A stretch of 64,000 bases of DNA, taken from NCBI GenBank assembly GCA_964036045.1, contig OZ038386.1:13431613-13495612 (forward strand). Reading direction: 5' to 3'. The translations under genes were made by a program, and so were the position numbers. The DNA is from Eutreptiella sp. 'Long Island Sound 2002'. Taxonomy: Eukaryota > Euglenozoa > Euglenophyceae > Eutreptiales > Eutreptiaceae. Numbering within the stretch: position 1 is the stretch's first letter; every line of letters begins with the position of its first letter. Positions 41,901-51,895 of this stretch are shown piece by piece. The notes below the pieces were generated by a model. The model worked only from the letters and a program-made list of their open reading frames with translations. It had not been told where the DNA came from and ran no database searches.

Positions 41901-44900
41901 ACCGGGGGGCCATCTTCTTCAGAGAACCGGGCGCACCGGCCTGGGGGGGACGGGGAGTCCTGCTCAGGGGGTGTTCGGAGTCTCCTGCAAGGCCAGTGGG
42001 GGGCCATCTTCTTCAGTGGGCAGTGGAACTCCTGCAATGCACTGCCCCACTGCTTGGGGGCAGTGGACAGTGCAACTCCTGCAATGCGCTGCCTCACTGC
42101 CCTGGGGCAGTGGGCAGTGGAACTCTTGCAATGCACTGTCTCACTGCCTGGGGGCAGTGGACAGTGCAACCTCTGCAATGCACTGCCCCACTGCCCTGGG
42201 TCAGTGGGCAGTGCAACTCCTGCAATACACTGCCGCACTGCCTGGGGGCACTGGGCAGTGCAACTCCTGCAATGCAATGCCCCACTGCCGGGGGGCAGTG
42301 GGCAGTGCAACTCCAAACTCCTGCCACGCACTGCCTCACTGCCTAGGGGCAGCGGGCGGTGCAACTTCTACAATGCACTGCCTCACTGCTTGGGGGCAGT
42401 GGGCAGTGCAACTCCTGCAATGCACTGCCTCAGTGCCCTGGGGGCAGTGGGCAGTGGAACTCTTGCAATGCACTGTCTCACTGCCTGGGGGCAGTGGACA
42501 GTGCAACCTCTGCAATGCACTGCCCCACTGCCCTGGGTCAGTGGGCAGTGCAACTCCTGCAATACACTGCCGCACTGCCTGGGGGCACTGGGCAGTGCAA
42601 CTCCTGCAATGCAATGCCCCACTGCCGGGGGGCAGTGGGCAGTGCAACTCCAAACTCCTGCCACGCACTGCCTCACTGCCTAGGGGCAGCGGGCGGTGCA
42701 ACTTCTACAATGCACTGCCTCACTGCTTGGGGGCAGTGGGCAGTGCAACTCCTGCAATGCACTGCCTCAGTGCCCTGGGGGCAGTGGGAAGTGGAAGTCC
42801 TGCAATGCACTGCCTCACTGCCTGGGGGCAGTGGGCAGTGCAACTCCTGCAACGCACTGCCTCACTGCCCTGGGGGCAGTGGGCAGTGGAACTCCTGCAA
42901 TGCACTGCCTCACTGCCTGGGGGCAGTGGGCAGTGGAACTCCTGCAATGCACTGCCTCACTGCCTGGGGGCAGTGGACAGTGCAACTCCTGCAATGCACC
43001 ACCTCACTGCCCTGGGGCAGTGGGCAGCGAAACTCCCGCAATGCACTACCTCACTGCCTGGGGGCAGCGGGCAGTGGAACTCCTGCCATGCACCGCCCCA
43101 CTGCCTGGGGGCAGCGGGCAGCGGAACTCCTGCAATGCACCGCCTCACTGCCCTGGGGGCAGTGGGCAGTGCAACTCCTGCAATGCACTGCCTCACTGCC
43201 TGGGGGCAGTGGGCAGTGCAACTCCTGCAATGCACTGCCTCAGTGCCCTGGGGGCAGTGGGAAGTGGAAGTCCTGCAATGCACTGCCTCACTGCCTGGGG
43301 GCAGTGGGCAGTGGAACTCCTGCAATGCACTGCCTCACTGCCTGGGGGCAGTGGGCAGTGGAACTCCTGCAATGCACTGCCTCACTGCCTGGGGGCAGTG
43401 GACAGTGCAACTCCTGCAATGCACCACCTCACTGCCCTGGGGCAGTGGGCAGCGAAACTCCCGCAATGCACTGCCTCACTGCCTAGGGGCAGCGGGCGGT
43501 GCAACTTCTACAATGCACTGCCTCACTGCTTGGGGGCAGTGGGCAGTGCAACTCCTGCAATGCACTGCCTCAGTGCCCTGGGGGCAGTGGGAAGTGGAAG
43601 TCCTGCAATGCACTGCCTCACTGCCTGGGGGCAGTGGGCAGTGCAACTCCTGCAACGCACTGCCTCACTGCCCTGGGGGCAGTGGGCAGTGGAACTCCTG
43701 CAATGCACTGCCTCACTGCCTGGGGGCAGTGGGCAGTGGAACTCCTGCAATGCACCGCCCCACTGCCTGGGGGCAGTGGGCAGCGAAACTCCCGCAATGC
43801 ACTACCTCACTGCCTGGGGGCAGCAGGCAGTGGAACTCCTGCCATGCACCGCCCCACTGCCTGGGGGCAGTGGGCAGTGGCACTCCTGCAATGCACCGCC
43901 TCCCTGCCCTGGGGGCAGTGGGCAGTGCAACTCCTGCAATGCACTGCCTCACTGCCTGGGGGCAGTGGGCAGTGCAACTCCTGCAATACACTGCCGCACT
44001 GCTTGGGGGCAGTGGGCAGCGCAACTCCTGCAACGCACTGCCGCACTGGCTTGGGGGCAGTGTCAGTGGACCTCCGGCAATACACTGCCGCACTGCCTGG
44101 GGGCAGTGAGCAGTGCAGCTCTTGCATTACTCTGCCTCACTGCCTGGGGCAGTGGACAGTGCAACTCCTGCAACGCACTGCCTCACTGTCTGGGGGCAGT
44201 GGGCAGCGGAACTCCTGCAATGCACTGCTTCACTGCCTGGGGGCAGTGGGCAGCGCAACTCCTGCAATGCACTGCCTCACTGCCCTGGGGCAGTGGGTAG
44301 CGGAACTCCTGCAACGCACTGCCTCACTGCCTGGGAGCAGTGGGCAGTGCAACTCGTGCAATGCACTGCCTCACTGCCCGGGGGCAGTGGGCAGTGCAAC
44401 TCCTGCAATGGGTGGTCGGAGTGTAGTGCCGGGCCTGTGGGGATGTACTACTGGGCGCACCGGCCTGGGGGGGTGGGGAGTCCAACCCAGGGGGCGGTCG
44501 GGGCATCCTTCAGGGCCTATGGGGGGCCATCATCTCCGGAGAACCGGGCGCACCGGCCTGGGGGGGACGGGGAGTCCAGGCCAGGGGGTGGTCGGAGCCT
44601 CCTGCAGGGCCCATGGGGAGGCGTCATCTGCTAATAACCGGGCGCACCGGCCTGGGTGGGACGGGGAGCCCAGCCCAGGGGGTGGTCGGAACCTCCTGCA
44701 AGGCCCATGGGGAGCCATCATCTTCCAATAACCGGGCGCACCGGCCTGGGGGGGACGGGGAGTCCAGCCCAGGGGGTGGTCGGAGCCTCCTGCCAGGGCC
44801 AATGGGGGGCCATCTTCTTCAGAGAACCGGGCGCACCGGCCCGGGGGGGACGGGGAGTCCTGCCCAGGGGGTGTTCGGAGTCTCCTGCCAGGCCAATGGG

Positions 44901-46254
44901 GGGCCATCTTCTTCAGAGAACCGGGCGCACCGGCCTGGGGGGGACGGGGAGTCCTGCCCAGGGGGTGTTTGGATCCTCCTGCCAGGGCAATGGGGGGCCA
45001 TCTTCTTCAGTGGGCAGTGGAACTCCTGCAATGCATTGCCCCACTGCTTGGGGGCAGTGGACAGTGCAACTCCTGCAATGCACTGCCTCACTGTCCCAGA
45101 GCAGTGGGCAGTGGAACTCCTGCAATGCACTGCCTCACTGCCTGGGGGCAGTGGGCAGTGGAACTCCTGCAATGCACTGCCTCACTGCCTGGGGGCAGTG
45201 GGCAGTGCAACTCCTGCAATGCACCGCCTCACTGCCCTGGGGCAGTGGGCAGTGAAACTCCCGCAATGCACTACGTCACTGCCTGGGGGCAGTGGGTAGT
45301 GGAACTCTTGCAATGCACTGCCCCACCTTGGGGGCAGTGGGCAGTGGCACTCCTGCAATGCACCGCCTCACTGCTCTGGGGGCAGTGGACAGTGCAACTC
45401 CTGCAATGCACTGCCTCACTGCCTGGGGGCAGTGGGCAGTGCAACTCCTGCAATACACTGCCGCACTGCTGGGGGGCAGTGGGCAGCGCAACTCCTGCTA
45501 CGCACTGCCGCACTGGCTTGGGGGTAGTGGGCAGTGGACCTCCGGCAATACACTGCCGCACTGCCTGGGGGCAGTGAGCAGTGCAGCTCCTGCATTACTC
45601 TGCCCCACTGCCTGGGGACAGTGGACAGTGCAACTCCTGCAATTTATGCCTCACTGTCTGGGGGCAGTGGGCAGCGGAACTCCTGCAATGCACTGCCTCA
45701 CTGCCTGGGGGCAGTGGGCAGTGGAACTCCTGCAATGCGCTGCCCCACTGGCTGGGGGTATTGGGCAGTGCAACTTCTGCAATACACTGCCGCACTGCCT
45801 GGGGGAGTGGGCAACGCAACTCCTGCATTGCACTGCCTCATTGCCCTGGGGCAGTGGGCAGCTGAACTCCTGCAACGCACTGCCTCACTGCCTGGGAGCA
45901 GTGGGCAGTGCAACTCCTGCAATGCACTGCCTCACTGCCCTGGGGGCAGTGGGCAGTGCAACTCCTGCAATGGGTGGTCGGAGTGTAGTGCCGGGCCTGT
46001 GGGGATGTACTACTGGGCGCACCGGCCTGGGGGGTGGGGAGTCCAACCCAGGGGGTGGTCGGGGCATCCTTCAGGGTCTATGGGGGGCCATCATCTTCGG
46101 AGAACCGGGCGCACCGGCCTGGGGGGGACGGGGAGTCCAGGCCAGGGGGTGGTCGGAGCCTCCTGCAGGGCCCATGGGGAGGCGTCATCTGCTAATAACC
46201 GGGCGCACCGGCCTGGGTGGGACGGGGAGCCCAGCCCAGGGGGTGGTCGGAACC
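38915..46254 (+). repeat. 47-bp hairpin satellite interleaved with 92-bp units
   Basis: The 47-bp unit (46-48) is AACTCCTGCAATGCACTGCC then TCACTGCCTGGGGGCAGTGGGCAGTGC. It fills 38915-39320, 39980-41510, 42015-44410 and 45010-45975. The 92-bp unit starts AGAACCGGGCGCACCGGCCT and ends GGGGGGCCATCTTCTTC. It fills 39322-39979, 41516-42014, 44411-45009 and 45976-46254. Long stop-free frames through it (up to about 700 codons) result from the unit lacking stops and are not genes. Blocks of many units recur as larger copies (for example 40940-41560, 43940-44530 and 45400-46070), so it is a higher-order array. Confidence 0.95.
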
Positions 46255-46750
46255 TCAGCATCCACAGGCTGGACATTACAGACATGCACGAACTACGCCC
46301 TCTGACCCTTAGTGGTCATCTTGGGGGGGTCAGCAATCAGGGCGTGCCGCGCCTTACAATAAAAGAGAAGGCGAGATCTTGCTTCCCAAACCTCTAGCCC
46401 TTTTTCTCAGGATCAGTAGGAATCTCGACCTCAACTTCCTGAATTTTCTTGCTCTTGGAGTCTGAGGTCCTTTTGTCCTGGCGCCCGGGGCTGGGGCCCC
46501 GCTCGTCATCGCGTTTGTTTTGTGGTCCCATCAAGGGCGGTGGCCAACGGGTCCACGTCAGCCTTGACTTGCCTGTGGCTGGCAGAAATGGGCTCATGCT
46601 TTTAAAGTGCATGAATATTTTTATTTATGTGGCCGACATTGGCCCCGGCATCTTGCTTGGTTTCCCTTTTCTTTTGAGTTATAATGTAGCATTTATTTCA
46701 ACCAGTGACTACCTTGTCCCGCAGTGCGCTGCAGTGGAGTGCGGTGCGGT
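46255..46750 (+). pseudogene. Retrotransposon-like fragment, copy 2
   Basis: Near-identical copy of 35343-35838 at constant offset 10912 (substitutions noticed: acaaac/acgaac, acccctag/acctctag, gaatgttt/gaatattt). Same retropepsin-like frame running into a pentanucleotide array, here much longer. Confidence 0.45.
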
Positions 46751-47167
46751 GCGGTGTGGTATGGTGTGGTGTGGTGTGGTGTGGTGTGTGTGGTGTGGTG
46801 TGGTGTGGTGTGGTGTGGTGTGGTGTGGTATGGTGTGGTGTGGTGTGGTGTGGTGTGGTGTGGTGTTGTGTGGTGTGGTGTGGTGTGGTGTGGTGTGGTG
46901 TGGTGTGGTGTGGTGTGGTGTGGTGTGGTGTGGTGTGGTGTGGTGTGGTGCGGTGCGGTGCGGTGTGGTGTGTGGTGCGGTGCGGTGTGGTGTGTGGTGC
47001 GGTGCGGTGCGGTGCGGTGCGGTGCGGTGCGGTGTGGTGCGGTGCGGTGTGCGGTGCGGTGCGGTGCGGTGCGGTGCGGTGCGGTGCGGTGCGGTGCGGT
47101 GCGGTGCGGTGCGGTGCGTTGCGGTGCGGTGCGGTGCGGTGCGGTGCGGTGTGGTGTGGTGTGGTGT
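46740..47167 (+). repeat. (GGTGT)n then (GGTGC)n array C, about 430 bp
   Basis: GGTGT units to about 46948, then mixed, then mainly GGTGC, then three GGTGT units before the conserved GCCGAAGGCGCTG flank. Confidence 0.95.
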
Positions 47168-47474
47168 GCCGAAGGCGCTGTTACCAAAAGGCAAAGGCCG
47201 GGATGTCTACCCACGGGTACAGGTAAACGGGCTGGGCTGTGTGTGTTGTGTGCGCGCTGTGTGTAAGTGTGTTGTGGCATAGCCGGACCAGTGCACTCTC
47301 GCACTTGGCCGACACTGCCTTGCCGACGCCTGCGCGCAGTCACACAGGGTCTCATTTGCCCACCGCACCCTGCGTGCCGCGCTGCACCACCAGTGCCTTC
47401 TGTGTGGTGCCGCACTGCTTGGTGCTCTGCACCACACTGCACTGTGTGTGCCCTGCTGCACTGTTGTTGTGGGC
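47164..47474 (+). other. Duplicate of 38603-38913
   Basis: Same sequence at constant offset 8561, including the exon-like LLPKGKGRDVYPRVQ|GTAAAC segment and the lead-in to the satellite. Confidence 0.8.
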
Positions 47475-48118
47475 AGGGGGCAGTGGGCAGTGGAACTCCT
47501 GCAATGCACTGCCGCACTGCCTGGGGGCAGTGGGCAGTGGACCTCCTGCAATGCACTGCCCCACTGCCTGGGGGCAGTGGGCAGTGGACCTCCTGCAATC
47601 CACCGCCTGACTGCCTGGGGGCAGTGGGCAGTGCAATTCCTGCAATGCACTGCCTCACTGCCCGGGGGCAGTGGGCAGTGCAACTCCTGCAATACACTGC
47701 CCCACTGCCTTGGGGCAGTGGGCAGTGGACCTCCTGCAATACACCGCCTCACTGCCTGGGGGCAGTGGGCAGTGGACCTCCTGCAATACACCGCCTCACT
47801 GCCTGGGGGCAGTGGGCAGTGGACCTCCTGCAATGCACCGCCCCACTGCCTGGGGGCAGTGGGCAGTGGACCTCCTGCAATCCACCGCCTGACTGCCTGG
47901 GGGCAGTGGGCAGTGCAATTCCTGCAATGCACTGCCTCACTGCCCGGGGGCAGTGGGCAGTGCAACTCCTGCAATACACTGCCCCACTGCCTTGGGGCAG
48001 TGGGCAGTGGACCTCCTGCAATACACCGCCTCACTGCCTGGGGGCAGTGGGCAGTGGACCTCCTGCAATACACTGCCGCACTGCCTGGGGGCAGTGGGCA
48101 GTGGACCTCCTTCAATGC
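47475..48118 (+). repeat. 47-bp satellite, left of the LINE
   Basis: About 14 units, mostly the GTGGACCTCCTGCAATACAC variant. It is broken at CAATGC (48113-48118) by the LINE. Confidence 0.95.
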
Positions 48119-48887
48119 GCTGGTGACCTGGCACCAGTCTAAAAACCCTCAGGATGGTAGCTGTAGGACGGATTGCCTACACGCACTGCCACGCTCGACA
48201 CCAATCGTGAATCGTCGTGATAGTCGTGCCACCACGTGACTCAGCTCTGCCATCGTGGCCCCCTCTCCGCTCAGCTCCACCCGTATGGTGCACTCTCTCT
48301 CTCCCTCTTCATCCCGTGTCTCCAAGGGCTGAGTGCCGCACCTCAAGTGCGTCCCTCCCCCTTGCAAGCCGTTTCCTGCTCACAGTGGGCACGTCGTTAT
48401 ACGTTCGTCTCTGGCAAGACGTCGACCTCGCCGTGGCAATCTTCCAGGCCGCTACGCGGGGAGCCGCGACGGGGACTGCATTCGACGTATCCGCCGCTCA
48501 AGCGTGACGCCTTGTGCAGGGGTATCATCAGTCGTCCGATTCGTCGTCCCAACGTGGGGCCCCTCGCTCCCGTGCGCCACTAGGGTTGCAGCACCACGCG
48601 CCAGCGCGGTGCTCCCCTCGCATCCCCGCCCTGTGTGTCCTGGGACCCCCGCTCACCGACCCGGTCCGCCAGGCGGCCCCATGTTACTCCGCGCCATCGC
48701 GCCATGCTCTTTGTTTTGTCACACTATGGCCACGCTCGTGGTACCCCTTGTTTCTCTCCTGCGCGCCCCATCCGACTGGGGCTGCCTATGATGTCAGTGC
48801 ACCTCCGTTTGCCGACACCTCGATCTGCTCCCCCCCCCCAACATATTGCGGCCGCAGGCCACCCGCTCTTTTCTCGCCACAGCTACC

Positions 48888-51887
48888 ATGTCAGACCGCT
48901 CAACACCGTCCCAGGACACCCCCTCTCCCGCCCCCGACACCGGTCGAGGCGGCGCCATTCGTCAGGGGCCGTTCCCCATGTTTCTGATGGACATCGCCCA
49001 GTCCGACGATGCTGACCGTCTGCTGCGAGAACTGGACATGCTGAAGGATGACGCACTGGAAGCGGCAGATACGGCTATCCAGGCCACCGACCCCGCCCTG
49101 GCTGACTTGTGTGATGCCCTGCGGTGGACGGCTGCCAACGGCGACATCCAGGCTATTACAGCGGTGACGGGGATGTGGACGCCGCGGGGGCTCCTGCTCA
49201 CAGCCACCGTAACGGTCGCCGCAGGCCCGTCTGACACGAAGGTCATCGAGCACGTCCCCCTGTCGCTGGTACAAGGAGGCCCACTGCTGGAGTATATCTC
49301 CAAGGACCCTGAGGCCCTCACAGCGGCTCTCGTCACGCGGTGGAGCCCAAGCCATGCCCCAATTTCGGCGTCACGCCTCCGCAACCAAGTCTTCAAGGGC
49401 CTGTACACAGCCCGCGAACAGCCACCGCCCGTCGACACTGCCGGCCCTCCGGACATCCAAAGCCAGAAGGTCTCCCACAAGATCCACAAGCCCATCAGCC
49501 AGTTCCTTACCCCCCACCTCAGACCGTCATGGGACCGCCTCCGCACCCGAGAGGTAGTTGCGGCCTTTTGGGCGCTACCCAACGACGTGCATGCGGTCCT
49601 GCAGGCGGCCCACATCCCGACAGCAGACCTCGTCCCGCTGAAGTTCGGGCTCCTAGCGTGGGCCTCCTCCGTCTGCCTCACAGGACAGTACACGCCAGCC
49701 CCCGTTCCCACACCCCCCGCCCTCGCCAACAAGGGCATGTGGACCCCCGAGCAGCTGCGGCCGCTGCTCGAGTGCTCGATCTTGCCGATCCGCAGCGTGG
49801 AGCTGCTGCATCAGATCGAGCAGGCTGGCGAGCACTCCTGGGCCACAGCCCCCACTTTCGCCCTGCTGCAGGCCGGCATCGCCGACACCGCCAACCCGCC
49901 CCCGCTCACGCCGCCCAGCCACGCACCTTACCTCACCAAAGGGCAAGCGGCGCCCAGCCCCGCCGGCACTCTGTTCGCCACGGCGGCGTTCACCCCAGCG
50001 TCAGCCCTGTACAAGGCCCAGGGCAAGCCCACCCCCTCAGGGTCCGAGCCATCGCCTTCGTCACTGTTGCCCGAACAGACAAGGCTTTCTTTCAATCTCC
50101 CAGAGCCTGCCTCCCAGGTACCACCGGCTGCCGCGGACCCCACGCCTCCGGAGTCACCGGCCCCGGCCGTCGGGTCGGCCCCCCCCAGCCCCTCCCAGGT
50201 GGGGGAGCCTTTTGTCCCGGACCTGGATGTCACGGCCTACTCCACCGACTACGCTCAATTGCATGACGAGTATGAGGCCCAACGACGGGAGCTGGCCGTG
50301 GCACGGGGCGACCTGGAGTCCCTCACGCGGGATCTGGACGCGATGCGCACCGAACGGGATAATGCCCAGCAGCAGGCCCAGCGTTGCGCCGCGGCACAGC
50401 GGCAGACCGAAGCCGTCAGGCTCAACAACTTCATCAGGTCGGTACCCCCCCTCCTGTCCATCGCCACCAGACTCCACGGCCTCCAGTCCACGCCGCCGGC
50501 ATTCGCCAACGCCGTGCGCAGTACCGTTCCGGCTTCGTTCGAGCTGCCCCCCCCCGGCTCTCAGCAGTTCCTGGTCCTCGTGCCGGTCATCCTCGCCGCA
50601 GCAGTTCTCACCTCGCCCCAGGCACCCAACCTCGAGGAGTTGGCCGACGTCCTCCGTAGGGCTATGGCCGCGCCAGGCGCCGTGCCGGTCCCGGAGGCCC
50701 CTGCGCGTGCGCCCGAACTGTCGTTCGCAGTCCCGGAACCGATCCCTAAGCCGAGGGCGGTCTCTGCCTTTCGGGCACCGGGCGCGACCGCCCAGCCGCC
50801 GCCGTCTCTGCCGTCGCCTGCCGATGCCGCCCTGACCGACCTGCTGGAGTGGATCCCGGGGATCCCCAAGGGCTGTGAGGACGAGGTTGCGCACGCGCTC
50901 CACCTCCAGCTCTTCCGCCAGTACGGCGCGAAGGTCGACACCCTCCCGCAGTCGCCGATCCGGGAGCAGTGGGCCTGGGTCCACAGCCACGCGCCCAGCC
51001 TGCCCGGCATCGCGGAAGTCCTGCGCTCCTTCCTCTCCAACCCCCCTGCAGTCCAGCAGGTTTCCGCCAGCCCAGCCACCTCCCCATCGGAAGCTGCAGC
51101 CGCCAACCAGGCACAGGGCGCAGCGAAAAAGAAGGGGTATACACCCCAAAAAATCGATCCGCAAGTCTACTCGAAAGCCCTGTGGGTCGGCTGGCAAGAA
51201 GTCGACGATCCGCCGTCCGGTGAAGTTGATGCAGGACTCCTCGGTGGTATCCTTCGGGATAAATTTGGTGCAGGCCTTTCCTCCATTACTGAAGAACAAT
51301 TGAACCATACATCCAAGTTCACAATCGTCGGAATCCGACCAGCAGAGTACGAGCGCGGCATGCGACTGACGAGGCAACACACGGCTCGTGGCTGGCGAGT
51401 GACGTGGGCCGAATCGAAGAAACAGCCGTTTACGCCCTGGGTGCCTGACCCTGACCGAGACCGAGACCGTCCGCCCCGGAAGACTCATCGGGGAAGCCGC
51501 GGGAAGCAGCGCCGTCCACGGGACCCTGACGATCAGGTGGACCTTACGGCAACGTCGGGATCGGACGGAGAACCAGACTCCAAATATCAGCGCAGGTACA
51601 GCCCCCGCCGCTCGGACCGGTCCCCGTCCCGCCGCCGCAGCCCAGGCCATCGCCGCGACAGCCCGCCGCCGAGGCGTCGCAGCGCGTACCGCGATGAGCC
51701 ACAAGCGCTCTCCAGCCGCCACGACCACCATGCAGCAGCCCCCCTCCTGCCCTACCCGTACTCGGGGGACCCCCACGACCCCCGAGTGGCCATGGCCCAC
51801 AACCCCTACGCTCCCCCGCCCTGGAGCCCCCCAGCCGACCCCCACCGCTACCAGCCGTACTTCGGTCGGCGTCCGCGGGACCGGTAA
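48888..51887 (+). CDS. LINE ORF1 protein, 999 aa
   Basis: Starts at ATG 48888 in context ACCATGT (MSDRSTPSQDTPSPAPDTGR). The frame is open 14 codons upstream but without ATG. Residues about 1-350 are a mixed alpha/beta region without a recognised fold. About 360-450 is Pro/Ala-rich. About 460-510 is a coiled coil (YEAQRRELAVARGDLESLTR). Then comes a further Ala/Pro linker, a conserved-looking block near 760-850 (YSKALWVGWQEVDDPPSGEV...TVGIRPAEYERG-like), and a C-terminal Arg/Ser-Arg tail (RRYSPRRSDRSPSRRRSPGH) suited to RNA binding. No CCHC knuckle or RRM is visible. It likely coats LINE RNA as other ORF1 proteins do; that role is inferred from position. Confidence 0.8.
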   Translation: MSDRSTPSQDTPSPAPDTGRGGAIRQGPFPMFLMDIAQSDDADRLLRELDMLKDDALEAADTAIQATDPALADLCDALRWTAANGDIQAITAVTGMWTPRGLLLTATVTVAAGPSDTKVIEHVPLSLVQGGPLLEYISKDPEALTAALVTRWSPSHAPISASRLRNQVFKGLYTAREQPPPVDTAGPPDIQSQKVSHKIHKPISQFLTPHLRPSWDRLRTREVVAAFWALPNDVHAVLQAAHIPTADLVPLKFGLLAWASSVCLTGQYTPAPVPTPPALANKGMWTPEQLRPLLECSILPIRSVELLHQIEQAGEHSWATAPTFALLQAGIADTANPPPLTPPSHAPYLTKGQAAPSPAGTLFATAAFTPASALYKAQGKPTPSGSEPSPSSLLPEQTRLSFNLPEPASQVPPAAADPTPPESPAPAVGSAPPSPSQVGEPFVPDLDVTAYSTDYAQLHDEYEAQRRELAVARGDLESLTRDLDAMRTERDNAQQQAQRCAAAQRQTEAVRLNNFIRSVPPLLSIATRLHGLQSTPPAFANAVRSTVPASFELPPPGSQQFLVLVPVILAAAVLTSPQAPNLEELADVLRRAMAAPGAVPVPEAPARAPELSFAVPEPIPKPRAVSAFRAPGATAQPPPSLPSPADAALTDLLEWIPGIPKGCEDEVAHALHLQLFRQYGAKVDTLPQSPIREQWAWVHSHAPSLPGIAEVLRSFLSNPPAVQQVSASPATSPSEAAAANQAQGAAKKKGYTPQKIDPQVYSKALWVGWQEVDDPPSGEVDAGLLGGILRDKFGAGLSSITEEQLNHTSKFTIVGIRPAEYERGMRLTRQHTARGWRVTWAESKKQPFTPWVPDPDRDRDRPPRKTHRGSRGKQRRPRDPDDQVDLTATSGSDGEPDSKYQRRYSPRRSDRSPSRRRSPGHRRDSPPPRRRSAYRDEPQALSSRHDHHAAAPLLPYPYSGDPHDPRVAMAHNPYAPPPWSPPADPHRYQPYFGRRPRDR

Positions 51888-51895
51888 CCCGGGAC

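Noticed and set aside
38706-46305. Stop-free frames of 300-710 codons on both strands (NSCNALPHCLGAVGS-type repeats)
   Set aside because: They are read-through of the 47-bp and 92-bp satellite units, which contain no stops; all frames are equally open and the unit length is not a multiple of three.
46740-47167. Telomere-like TG-rich repeat
   Set aside because: 5-bp GGTGT/GGTGC units are embedded between duplicated unique segments and recur at several internal sites; no telomere context.
46724-47282. Cys/Val/Trp repeat proteins (WCGVVWCGVVW)
   Set aside because: Translation of the pentanucleotide microsatellite.
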